Source of the DNA: Sipunculus nudus
Taxonomy: Eukaryota > Annelida > Sipuncula > Golfingiida > Sipunculidae
Assembly (NCBI GenBank): GCA_026874595.1
Contig: CM049321.1
Location: 9,546,979-9,610,978 of the forward strand
Reading direction: 5' to 3'
DNA length: 64,000 nucleotides
Shown: positions 47,965 through 61,000 of the stretch, piece by piece
Position numbering within the stretch: position 1 is the first letter of the stretch
Layout: the number at the start of each line of letters is the position of its first letter
The notes under the pieces: generated by a model
What the model saw: only the letters and a program-made list of their open reading frames with translations
The model's database searches: none
What the model was told of the DNA's origin: nothing
Position numbers and translations under genes: made by a program

Positions 47965-48690
47965 TACATCTCGGACCTTTTACATCTCGGCCCACACGAA
48001 GTCGGCCCATTTCAGATCGGGCCATTACGATCTAGGACCACTGGGCCAACGCTCTCGGCCCACTTTGTATCTGGCCACTACGATCTCGGACCATTTTATG
48101 ATCGGGCAACTACGATCTCGGCCCACTTTGTATCTGGCCACTACGATCTCAGACCACTTTATGATCGGGCAACTACGATCTCGGCCCACTTTGTATCTGG
48201 CCACTACGATCTCGGACCACTTTATGATCGGGCAACTACGATCTCGGCCCACTTTGTATCTGGCCACTACGATCTCGGCCCACTTTGTATCTGGCCACTA
48301 CGATCTCGGACCACTTTATGATCGGGCAACTACGATCTCGGCCCACTTTGTATCAGGCCACTACAATCTCGGACCACTTCATGATCGGGCAACTACGATC
48401 TCGGACCAATTTGTATCTGGCCACTACGATCTCGGACCACTTTATGATCGGGCAACTACGATCTCGGCCCACTTTGTATCTGGCCACTACGATCTCGGCC
48501 CACTTTGTATCTGGCCACTACGATATCGGACCGCTTTAAGATCGGGCAACTACGATCTCGGCCCACTTTGTATCTGGCCACTACGATATCGGACCACTTT
48601 ATGATTGGGCAACTACGATCCCGGCCCACTTTGTATCTGGCCACTACGATCTCGGACCACTTTATGATCGGGTAACTACGATCTCGGACC
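47965..48690 (+). repeat. 63-bp minisatellite (alternating 31/32-bp half units)
   Basis: Half units share CTACGATCTCGG and alternate between an ACCACTTTATGATCGGGCAA form and a CCCACTTTGTATCTGGCC form, giving a 63-base higher-order unit. The first hundred bases are older, irregular units (TTTTACATCTCGG). Because 63 is divisible by 3, frames stay open on both strands (47930-48604 + and 48025-48704 -); these are repeat translations, not genes. Confidence 0.95.
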
Positions 48691-49354
48691 AAAGTAACAT
48701 ACATGTTCTGCCTCCTTAAACTGTTATGAAATAACCGATGTTTTGTTAATAATACACAATATTATTTCGTTTGAAGGCGATATTGATAGGCCTATTAAAA
48801 AATTCATTTTGACAAGTTAATTAGGCCTATGACATACTCCACTATGTATCCTATCCCCTCAGAAAATAAATTTCACACACACACGCACACGCACTTACAC
48901 TTAATTTATAATAGCTTGTGTGAAATGCATGACACTATGTTCTAACTCAAAGAGAAATGACAACGTGTATTAGAATTTGATATATACAATATAAAAGAGG
49001 TATGAAAACCGAACTATGAAATATGAAATATCTACGTAAACCAAAACGGCACAAATGAGCATGCGTGAATCAAAGAATCAGAATTGGTGTATTGCTATTA
49101 CATATCTACAATTCAATTACTGAATTAGATAATATTAATGAGTGAAAACAGTTGTAGTTTCGATTTATAGGCCTACATAAAACAGTAATTCAAAAGTGGA
49201 AAATGTCACCATATATAAACTCAAAGACTGACAAAGTTTATTAGAATTTACTATATATACAATATAAAACGAGATACAAAAACCAAAAAATCATCAAACG
49301 AACTAAAAATAAAAATCACACTCATCGTATTTTACGGAGTGAAAACAGTTATAG

Positions 49355-49426
<72 letters not shown>

Positions 49427-50767
49427 TGGGCAGGTCCGCATCTCATAGTGAGTGGTTATGGAAACAAGATCAACAGTCATTAATAAAGTTTTCCACTTTG
49501 TGCACACGTAGCCAGCTCACATACAAACATAGTAATGGTGCTCCACCCATAAACTCAGCTAAGCTATAGTACTAAGCCGTATTACTGAGCCATAGTTCTA
49601 AACAGTAAAATAGGTGGTAACATAAGCAGTTGTATCATGCGTTACAAGAACGTAACACATATGAAATTAGCGTGTTGTAAGCGGTGGCTAGCAAGAACTG
49701 ACTCTGGTCACATCATCTGAAAAGACAAACAAAATAATCCTTACTACCCTAGACTACAATTAGAGGTGCGGCTAGTACTAAAGGAAATGCAGTAATACTG
49801 ACATAAATGTGTGTCTCGGCTTCAGACTCTATCCAGATAATACACATTGACACATAAATACTCCATCTGTCGTCAGCTCGGTTATCTCCATAAACTTAAA
49901 ACAGTTTCCATCATCACATTCAAAACTAAATGAATGTAGATCTATGGCACAATATCCAGCTCTAAACTATTTAAGAAAGTACTTCAAATGGTAATATCTT
50001 AGGAATAACCCTCAGCAACCTACACCTGATGCTTAAAACCCATAACGATATACTTTACTTTCAGTTAAAAGGATTATGAACCCCCTGCAAATAGTTTTGT
50101 CATCCTTCACACACATTTCACCAGATCTCAGTTTAAACCATGTTCATGAAAATACAGCTTTAAACCACATCCTAGGAACTACGAAATGAATATGCATTAA
50201 ATACGCAATATACACAGGTTATAAATATTTCATACAAGAGTATTTCTGGGAGATATCTGGGGGTTCTCATACCACCATTCCTATCACAACTGGGCCCGTC
50301 AAGAGAATAATTCATGAATAAATGATTAATATCCAACAATGGGGCCGTTTAGAATACATTAAGACCAAATTATCTCTTTAAACCCGACTTCTATCAAAAC
50401 TAGGAATTCACCTTGCTCGAGAAATTCGCGGCAAAATCACCTCCTATAAAACCAAGTTACCGGCAATATATGCGAGTACGCTTTATTCCAGACTTTCCTA
50501 GAGCTAATACAAGCTAAAGACATGCGTTTCCCCAGGTAATTCAAACACGAAACTCCTGAAAACACTCAACATCTGGCCAAAATAGCTCTCTGATGGCCAC
50601 TCGACCGGCCCTCAGACAAATGTGGCTTTCATCACACGTGACTAACCCTGTCCAATCACAATCGCTATTCTCAGCCAAGTTCCGCTGCTTACATAGAATC
50701 AAGTACCGACAATAAGCTGACAATAAGCTGCCATACGCTACCAAGTACCACATATCGTCGATGGCTC

Positions 50768-50845
<78 letters not shown>

Positions 50846-51094
50846 GAAACAAAAAAGTAATTTACCAAATAAAGAGTTACAAAAAACTTATATCAGATTT
50901 TACTCACACAAAATTTTCAAAGCCTCTACTAATCTTATTCAGAACTACTATTACTATTCATACTATTCTTATCCAGAAATTATTTTTTTATTATTTACCA
51001 AACAAATTACATAGGCCTAACAATTCCCTGCGATATGTGAGAAGAATATATCTTCAAGGGCAATTGTTTCCGTCGGAAAGGCAACACTAATCAA

Positions 51095-51097
<3 letters not shown>
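48691..51097. other. No recognisable gene; two long TA tracts
   Basis: TA microsatellites at 49357-49424 and 50772-50842. The rest is AT-rich with short frames only. Confidence 0.5.

Positions 51098-51169
<72 letters not shown>
51098..51169. repeat. (TA)n microsatellite
   Basis: TA run of about 70 bases ending 10 bases before the SINE head. Confidence 0.95.
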
Positions 51170-51174
<5 letters not shown>

Positions 51175-51178
51175 ACCA

Positions 51179-51390
51179 TGCCTGGATAGCTGAGTGGTAA
51201 AACGCTCGGCTTTTTCCGCTGGCGACCCGGGTTCGATGCCCGGTGTGGCTATGAGAGTGGGTTGTAGTGGCCCGTCCAAGGCCGGTAGATTTCTCCGGGT
51301 CCTCCGGTTTCCTCCATCCTTACCGACTACAGAGCGCCAACATCCGTGCCATGGAGATTGCCCCGTATTAGTTATTGTAACTAGTTGAAT
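51179..51390 (+). mobile_element. tRNA-derived SINE
   Basis: The head GCCTGGATAGCTGAGTGGTA contains an A-box-like TAGCTGAGTGG, and GGGTTCGATGCCCGG contains a perfect B box (GGTTCGANNCC). A non-tRNA body follows (CTCCGGGTCCTCCGGTTTCC), ending ATTAGTTATTGTAACTAG. A TTC/ATTC-rich low-complexity tail runs to about 51535. A second copy in opposite orientation is at 43380-43579. Transcription would be by RNA polymerase III. Confidence 0.9.
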
Positions 51391-51769
51391 CTTTCAATAT
51401 TTCATTCATTCTGTCTGACTATCATTCAATCTTTCTTTCATTCAATTTGTCTATCATTCAGTCTTTCTTTCATTCATCCATTCTTTCATTTATTCAACTT
51501 TCATTCATTCAGTCTTTTTTTTCATTCTTTATCACACAAACTCGTATACTTTAATACACGATCAAATGCACAAACTTTAGAATTACATTTTTTTAATAAA
51601 TTTTGATTAAGACGATATGTAGCGAATGATTAATGATGGAGATAATGATAACGAGAGAGAGGCAACAGTTATGCGTGGAGTAATAATGTTTTAAAAACTA
51701 GCTTTAACATGATTTGAAGACGGAACATATACATTTGACAACGACATCATGAGTCCGATCGAGGTCTGA

Positions 51770-51900
51770 ACGGGTTCGGTAAGTGGTCCGAGAAGGCATG
51801 GAATGTGGTTCGAGATCGTCGACTCGGTGGTCCGATATTGTACTAAGTTGCCTGACTTCCTTTGGGCCGAGATGTAAAAGGTCCGAGATCTCCAGGAAGC
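51770..51900 (-). repeat. Inverted scrap of the 63-bp minisatellite
   Basis: The reverse complement contains ATCTCGGACCTTTTACATCT and then CGGCCCA, matching the array edge at 47970-47995, plus further TCGGACCAC words. It is a degenerate array piece in opposite orientation, about 3 kb from the main array. Confidence 0.75.
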
Positions 51901-53498
51901 TATTTCTCCATTAAACCATATACGGTCAAATGTGATTAGGGCGGCTGGGAGTAAGTTTTTCGAGCAATTTTTTTTATTTAATTAAAATTAATATTATGAC
52001 CTTTTATGTATCTCTACATGCTTTAATGTTTAAAGAATCACTATAAAACATAAAATGTTCTTTAGTCCACTCCATACCTTCAACTCGAGCCGAAATTCAC
52101 ACGTCCAGGTATTTACTTTTGACTGGCTATGACAATTATAAATAAGTCACACAGTGATAATAATTCAGCAGAACGAGGATCATTGAAGAAAAAGCTTTAA
52201 GGACAATGGCTTTTCCTCCGACCCATAATAAAACGTGACTTGCTGTATATATTTTTCATGTTTTCGTGAATAAAAATAAACCCGGAATACAGTCTCCAGT
52301 GTTAAACAGTTATATTGTCCAGCTACGGAAAACAATATATATTCATGATTGTAAGTACTTTTTTGGTGTGTGAACCACCAGTGTCTGGGCAAAATAGCAT
52401 TTCTGCGAGACATGCATGGGTCGAAGATTTATTGGGTAAGCGGCTTTATTGTCGGCTTAGTTCTGTCGGCTTAGATCTGTGGGGATGTAATATATGCTTT
52501 ATCCTTTTGTTGAAGAAGCTAATAAACTATAGATTCCAATCAATGAAGCTGTCTCCTTGGTTTGTTAAACCTCACGTGGATAACATTATGTTTTTCTTAC
52601 CGTATACAAGGATCTATACTCTTATCGATGGTTTTAAAAAGGATCCGTGTTATCGATTGCCTTTGACAAGGACCCATACTGTTATCGTTCTATCAGCTCT
52701 ATCATGAATCAATCCAGTCATATATAATCAGAATGTCTGCTGGGTCGTTTTTTTATGGCTTCGAGTTAGGAATGATAATGAAAACAATGAATGCGTGATT
52801 TTAGTCCAGAGAGCGGATTTCGAAAACGGGAAGGAATGTGCTCCTTTTCTTAATAGCTACTATGGATCTTACATCTTTACTGGTTTAAAACCAATTAAAA
52901 ATATCTCTTTCCCACAAATGGGTTGTTAATGAAGTGTATCTGAATTATTTTATGTACTACACACATACAGAGAGAGAGACAGAGAAAAAGAGAGAATAAT
53001 AATACACCTTTAAAAAAGCAGCATTATGCGTGTCCGCAAGTGTAAACATCGTCAGCCACATTAACCTTTCGAACGTATTCAACTATAATTTGAGGTTTTG
53101 GGCGTGGTCAATAAAAAGTAAATTATTCAGCTCGGTCGATACACGTCCCCCTGTCACCAAACTCTTTCATATTCTTGCCCGGACAGTGCCGTCGGGGTAC
53201 TTGGGTGCCGCATTCCGGAGCCCTTATCGAACCCTGTTTTCCCCTAATTTCTCAAGACTATTTACTTTCACATAAAAACCGGGATATCATAGGCCGTATG
53301 TTGAAATAATTTGTATGCCGCTAATATTGTTGAAGTGGTTTGACAGAGGAGAACATGAGTCTTCCATAACATCTGTACTCAAATCCGTGTGGTATATAGT
53401 TAGTGTTCTTCTGATTTTCAGTGCCTGGTGGGGCCCAACCCAGGAAGACTAATGGGAAAACATTAAAAGGTTTCCGGGGTCCGGAATAAAGGGGACAG

Positions 53499-53559
<61 letters not shown>

Positions 53560-54600
53560 TTATGTATATATAAAATGCAAGCCAGAAACGAGTGCTGGTT
53601 TTTTAACACTGCGGTGATATACGGCCGTATTCGCTTATATAGATTATAGTGATAACCTATGGTGACCTCTGATCACGCGGCTCTGTCACAAGACCATCAA
53701 AGGCTGTGTAATAATAGTAGGTCGCGTTTTTTGTCAGGCTTTTATACTGATCTGGCAGGGAGTGCAACTTGACGGTACATCTGTTACTTTTTGTGAGTGC
53801 ATGTTTAAGAACAGAGTCAGTCTATATACATAGTATATATACATAGTACATGGTTAGTCTATATACATGATATTTCCGTAGAGGAGAGTTGACTGCGAGT
53901 ACATGTTTAATTATATGATCAGATCAGTCTACATACATGTCATAGTTGGAGATCAGAGTTGATGGTGAGTATTATTTTTATGTACATAATCACTTTAGAG
54001 TACATGCTTTAGTACATGATCAGTCCGTGGCCGGAGGCCCGATTGTGGGCCCTAACACAGGTTCTTTCAGCCAGTGGGAACATGTATTTGATTGTTTTGG
54101 CTAAGGCAGGCAACCCATCTTCTGATTGACAGATTTTGTGGCTGGGCCATGCACTCAGACAAACGCACTGTTTTTATATTGACGCCAGTCATTGCGCCCG
54201 GTCTTCTGTTTGTAGACTCTCGTTTGCAGGAGTAAGCAAACGGTTTCAGGGCAAGTTTTACCAGGTACAAATTTATTTTAAAGAGAAGAAGCTATATTTC
54301 GTGTTAAATCAATATGCTTTATAGGTGATTTGGCCTCTTGAGGTAACTTTATACAATGTTCAATACCTTCCGCTATTCGCTGAAAACAAAAGTTTCTTTG
54401 CGAAACCAGCTAGATCCTTGCCCCGATTTACATTTTGTTTTGGTTCTGTGCGTTGATAAATACAACCAAAGTGTGTTTATTTACGATAAGACGAACGCGT
54501 GTCCGAAAGTGAGAATACTGTGCATTTCAAAACTCATTTTACGCCACTGGACGAGTCTGGTGCAAGTTTATTCGTACTGTGTATAGGTGGAAATAAATGG

Positions 54601-54604
<4 letters not shown>
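51901..54604. other. No recognisable gene; satellite scrap and TA tract
   Basis: A piece at 52612-52705 matches the downstream edge of the 31-bp minisatellite (21270-21350), including GATCCGTGTTATCGAT. A TA tract lies at 53503-53556. The frame at 52315-52707 overlaps the satellite piece and is not believed to be a gene. The 5' flank of ARS-D shows no promoter motif I can defend. Confidence 0.5.

Positions 54605-54667
<63 letters not shown>
54605..54667. repeat. (TA)n microsatellite upstream of ARS-D
   Basis: TA run ending 87 bases before the ARS-D start codon, so it would lie in the promoter, 5' UTR or a 5' intron. Confidence 0.95.
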
Positions 54668-54670
<3 letters not shown>

Positions 54671-54754
54671 CTAAGTCATGTGTGGTAATTATAACATTTA
54701 CTTTTTTTTATTTTCTACATTATCTGTTACTCCAACAGCAACAGATAAGACACA

Positions 54755-55721
54755 ATGGGCGTTTCCTCTGCGGCCTTCCTGGTGGCTATAACTACCTGGG
54801 GCGCCCTCTTATGGACGCGGGCAGAAGCTAAGCCTCCACACATTTTGTTCATTGTGGCCGATGACTTGGGTGAGATGTTTATCTATACTGAGTTCTCAGG
54901 GCATTCATGTCTCCAAGGATTAAAACAATTCCTATTAAACTGATCGTGACGAGGGATCTACTGGTGTATCTACTTGACGAGGGATCTTTTGTCCTAGAGA
55001 GGAGTAGTTGATTTAGCGTACAATATGTAGTGATAAGATTTATACTTAAGATTCAAGGTTTCCTCAGAAGCATGCGACGATTGAAATCTATTTACCATGT
55101 GTCTTGTTTAGAGATAAAATGTGAGTTGGGACCCCCTCCTTCAAGTACTCACCCTCCTTCTATAAACTATGGGCTACAACTTAAAATCTTCTCCTGACAA
55201 CCAGCTCCCCTATAACAACAAGGCGAGCTGTTCCCCTCACCGAATATCTTAATTTTCCTAACATTACCATCACATATTACAGAATATGTATTTTTATCAA
55301 ATACTTTTGTTTATCTTCAGAATTTTTTTTTCATGATTCAAATTTGATTAACATCTCCATCATTTAACAATGTATATATTATAGGGTAACATTTATGATT
55401 AAATATTTTAATATGTCATGAAAACTGACTGAAACAAAATACTACTTTGTCGCCACTCCTAAAAAGAGTTGAGTGGGACATTTGTCCTTGGAAAGCTTAT
55501 GTTATTTTCCACGTTTCAGACTATCTAATAATACTATGGTAAGAGATGGAGAGAGCCGCTTAAATAAATCTTTGATTCTTCTATACATAATAGACCTTTT
55601 CCATCTTTTCTTTGCAAACTGTCAAGAATAAGAGTCTGTACATTTTGCATAAATCTACTAAAAAGCAATCTAACATTAATCCAAGGGGTTAACATAACAT
55701 CAAGCTTCGGCTCCCGGACGA

Positions 55722-55793
<72 letters not shown>

Positions 55794-57954
55794 TCTTTAC
55801 TATTGAATGAAATGAGAGTAACATAGAATACAGGTGCATTGAGTAGTGATGCAGTGGAGTTCACATCATCCGAGTCAGAGTGCAAGCGGAGTCCAGACCT
55901 TCAAGTCCGAGTCCAGGACGCTCGAGTACAAGTCCGAGGCCAAGGACCCTCGAGTACAAGTCCGAGTCCATGGCCCTTGAGTACAAGTCCGAGTCCAGGA
56001 CCCTCGAGTACAAGTCCGAGTCCAGGACGGTCGAGTACAAGTCCGAGTCCAGGACGCTCGAGTACAAGTCCGAGTCCAGGACGGTCGAGTACAAATCCGA
56101 GTCCAGGACCCTCGAGTACAATTCCAAGTCCAGGACGCTCGAGTACGAGTCCGAGTCCAGGACGCTCGAGTACAAGTCCGAGTCCAGGACGGTCGAGTAC
56201 AAATCCGAGTCCTGGACCCTCGAGTACAATTCCAAGTCCAGGACCCCCGAGTACAAGTCCGAGTCCAGGACGCTCGAGTACAAGTCCGAGTCCAGGACCC
56301 TCATGACCAAGTCCTAGTCCCTAAAAAGATGATTTAAGTCCGGACTACATCACTGCAATTTTCAGGTATGGCTTGACATATATACCTCTTTACTATTGAA
56401 TGAAATGAGAGTAACATAGAATACAGGTGCATTGAGTAGTGATGCAGTGGAGTTCACATCATCCGAGTCAGAGTGCAAGCGGAGTTCATACCTTCAAGTC
56501 CGAGTCCAGGACGCTCGAATACAAGTCCGAGGCCAAGGACCCTCGAGTACAAGTCCGAGTCCAGGGGCCTTGAGTACAAGTCCGAGTCCAGGACCCTCGA
56601 GTACAAGTCCGAGTCCAGGACGGTCGAGTACAAGTCCGAGTCCAGGACCCTCGAGTACAAGTCCGAGTCCAGGACGGTCGAGTACAAATCCGAGTCCAGG
56701 ACCCTCGAGTACAATTCCAAGTCCAGGACGCTCGAGTACAAGTCCGAGTCCAGGACGCTCGAGTACAAGTCCGAGTCCAGGACGGTCGAGTACAAGTCCG
56801 AGTCCAGGACCCTGGAGTACAAGTCCGAGTCCAGGACGGTCGAGTACAAATCCGAGTCTAGGACCCTCGAGTACAATTCCAAGTCCAGGACCCCCGAGTA
56901 CAAGTCCGAGTCCAGGACGCTCGAGTACAAGTCCGAGTTCAGGACGCTCGTTTACAAGTCCGAGTCCAGGACGCTCGAGTACAAGTCCGAGTCCAGGACC
57001 CTCGAGTACAAGTCCGAGTCCAGGACGCTCGAGTACAAGTCCGAGTCCAGGACCCTCATGACCAAGTCCTAGTCCCTAAAAAGATGATTTAAGTCCGGAC
57101 TACATCACTGCAATTTTCAGGTATGGCTTGACATATTTTTCCTTTGACTGTATAGGTTGGAACGATGTTGGTTGGAGAAACAAGGATATGATAACACCAC
57201 ACATAGATCGTCTGGCTCATGAGGGAGTCATTCTTAACCACACCTACGTACAACCTGTCTGCTCACCGTAAGTGCAGCTATCTTTGATTTACATACTTAG
57301 AAAGAAAACTTATTTTTTAACTTCTCATTTGAGAATGTACCAATATGAAATTCATTGTTGATATAACTAGATATTGTTGTTATATTAATGTGAGTTGTAG
57401 CGAACAGGTGACGCTAATGTATGGAAAGGTTCATATATAGTCTCCTGTAAATGAAGAAAGATGCGCTTGCATACAGCCAAACTATACAACTGCCTACAAT
57501 CAAGCTATGCAATCAAAGTAGATAACTGTATACAAACGTAGTATACAGCTTCCAACAAACAAACTATATTACTGCATGCATTAATTTAAAGCATATATAA
57601 AAAAAATATATGAATCCATACAATTGAGGTTTTTTACTACCATTGTGCTATCATTGCTTGCAGATCTCGGAATGCCTTCATGTCCGGCTATTTCCCGTTC
57701 CATACAGGCCTACAAGTACGATTATTACCATCTCTCTGCAACTTCATAGCAAGGATAACTACTTTCCCTTACTACTTCATAATTAATTATAAATAATTAT
57801 CATAGTGAAAGAGTAAACGATCAGGGTCACATGATCATGACAGAACATGAAAAATATTAATTGAGAAGATCGATAAGAACAGGACATATCATCGAATACC
57901 AATTTTTCTTTATGAGAATTATTGAATCTGTAATGTGGAGTGTGTCACACTCCT

Positions 57955-58000
<46 letters not shown>

Positions 58001-61000
58001 TTATAGACTTATATATTAACCTTATCAAATAATCTTCTCCAAGTGTCCCTCGCATTGATTTCAAAGTGATGAAGTTATCTCCATATCATATATTATCAAT
58101 ATCAGTATTATCAGCATCATGTATTCAGCTTGAAAAGATACATGATCCATCAATGCCTTTCATTAAATAGTTGACGGCAGAGGTGGTTCAATATGATTTT
58201 ACTGCTAAACCGGCTATCATTAACTTAACAGAGGCTCCCTGAAAGACCTGAACTATTGTATAAGCTATATAACAAGAGTCAATTATTCAAACCTTTAATT
58301 TGCTCTATATCTCACAGAAATTAAATAATTGCAAAGGCAGCCTAATACAGATATTTAAATATGACCTGCCTGCCCAGTTGATTTGTTCTAGGTCAAAACG
58401 TTACTCGACATTGGTAATTTAGGAACAGACAAACGAAGTACTCCTACCAAATAGCACAGTCGATATACAACCAGTTGAGCTAAAACGTATCACCTTTCAA
58501 GACATCGGAATTCAGAGAGATATAAACAAAATTTCCTGACAACTTAAATGTCTCTTTACAAATACACATTGAATTGGTATTATACTTGCCGATTTTGTAA
58601 AGTCGAACTGCCACTATCCGAATCAAAATCGGCAGTGCCCTAGATAAGCTGACCTTTACTGACCGCATCCTTTTTTTTTTTTGCAGTTCCAGCTTTATGG
58701 CCCGTTGAAATTCATTGTTTACTGGTAAAATATCAGGTTCTTATAGCCTTTGCCAAAAAATACCAAAGCAATTGATATAAATGAAAATGTGAATATGACC
58801 ATACAATATCCGATTCAGGTAGGTTAGAGACCATCATTACTTAAGCACTGAGAAAATTCTCCGTTTTTCAGCATAACATTATTGGGACTAATCAACCCTA
58901 CGGTCTGCCGTTGAACTTCACACTGTTGCCGCAACTGCTCAAGAAAGTTGGTTACCATACTCACATTGTGGGAAAGTAAGTCCTAACGGCTTTCTCTTAC
59001 TGGTATATTTAAAACTTTTTGCATCATAATAAACTATGTTATAATAAATTTTGTATTTTACCCGTCCTTGCGTCGTTGCACGTCCGCTTAATTTTCGTAT
59101 TTTCTGATTGACGATACGTGATTACTTTCTGCAAAGAAATGACAAACTCATCAAGATTTATTAAAATTATGGGAAATGAAGCCGTTAGGATGAATTTGGC
59201 ATCATCCCTGAAATGTCAAGTCCTAAAAACAGGTATTTTTCAAGGCGTGTCCACAAAGTAGTTGCGTGACAACGGTTTGAAGTCAACACCATAAATTATC
59301 ATATAGACGTTTTCTTTATGATATGTTTATTTGATCACAATATTTGTATTTTAGGCACCGAAACTGTTTTACAAATATTGTTTTAAATGTTGTCAATTGC
59401 TTGATCATTCTGACATTTATTTCAGGTGGCACCTGGGCTACTGTAATTGGGCTCACACTCCTACCTACCGCGGATTCGACTCCTTCTTTGGCTACTACAA
59501 CGGCGCTGAGGATTACTATACTCACTTTTTAGGCATGGTCTGATAACATTACATATCTATACGGGATGTAGGTCCACATCTTACAGAAAAAATTATGGTA
59601 CATTTAAACCTTTCAAAAATCATCCCAATATTATGTCAATGGCTTCTTTAGCTTAGGGGTAGAGCAAAGGACTCAAAGCCGGGAGATCATGAGTTCGAAT
59701 CTCAGCCGAGGCGAATAGATTTTTCACGGCCGCCCCCACCTAGTGTGAGCGCTCTGCAGGTGGTATCTTCCGGTAATTATAACGCACCCAGGCCCGCAGG
59801 TGTAGTTGTCACCGGGCCTGGTTGACTCCAGGATATATAATGAGAGGACGCGTTTTCAATGCCCTGTCACGTAGTCCAAAATCGGAATGGAATTCTGCAA
59901 ATATACATATACGTAGTAACGTTAGCATTAAAACAATGGAGGCGGTTAACTCCACCAAAAAAAAATTGTCAGTGTTACAGTTTCAAGAAAATATAATATG
60001 ATCAAATTATGTTATAATTCAACTGAACTGGAACTCCCATGTTTCTAAATACATTTTACATGTACACAAAGGATGAGAACAATTTTTGTTCTAGAGCGTT
60101 AATTGTCCAAATGGATGGAGGAATAAGGCTTGATTATTCGATATGTTTAAATACTCATAAGGCGAAAAGCTGAATATAGGGTGTTTTATAGTACATGTAT
60201 CGGGGATTCACCTCCACTCAAAGACAGGTCGTTGTACGGGCAAGTACAGATGTTCCTGACTGACACGTTTATCAAGGCTTTGACTAAAGTTAATTTCACA
60301 TATTGTTCCCTCGTATCATGTAGTTATTATCAGCCAGGCAGGTTTAGAACGATAGAGAACAGAAAAAAATTGAACACGAAAACAAAAGCCTTCAAGGGCA
60401 GTTTTCCACTCATCGAAATAATCATGTAGGGTTATGATGAGATATAAAAAAAAATTCGTCGTCCTTAGTTTTTTTGTGAGTTGCATAATATCTCACCGGT
60501 CAGTGTATGCATAAGTTTGCACGACTGTCCTTTTCTGTATATTGACATACATCCTCTCCAGTGTTCTCCCAAAGAATGGGTTGCTTTCCTGCTAAATGTT
60601 GTTTAATTATTATTAAATCAATTAATGTTTTGTTTTTAATTTCCAGAAGCCGGTCTGGACCTCAGAGATAATATTGAGCCTTACAGAAAGGCAAACGGAA
60701 CATACTCGGCGGTGGGTATCTGAACAAGTAAAATCGCTAGATACATAAAGACCACCGTGAAAAATTGTTGAAAAAATGCATATTGGCATTGAAAAAAGGA
60801 ATGTATATCAAAAGAAATGAGCAATAGTGTGGGCGGATTCGTTTTACTGGACTGTAGGTCAGTGTAAATAATAAATGGAAACTTTTCATAAAGGGAAACG
60901 TCGGAGCCTTTGCTATTCAATACTAGTGTTTCAGAAACCATATGAAACTTAAAGGATCTATCTCTTTCACACTCTGCAGGAAATGTTCACCAAGCGCGCG

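Noticed and set aside
47930-48604. 224-codon open frame
   Set aside because: It is the translation of the 63-bp minisatellite, whose unit length is a multiple of three; matching frames are open on the opposite strand too.
52315-52707. 130-codon plus-strand frame
   Set aside because: Its last third overlaps a scrap of the 31-bp minisatellite edge, and no domain is recognisable.
55839-57072. Long STSPSPGRS- and EYKSESRTL-type frames on both strands
   Set aside because: Translations of the 27-bp minisatellite in a sulfatase intron. Open in several frames at once, with no start context or splice evidence.
59641-59713. Functional tRNA gene
   Set aside because: A tRNA-like head with A- and B-box-like motifs is present, but it is followed by a SINE-type body inside an intron. 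No clean acceptor stem and terminator run were confirmed.
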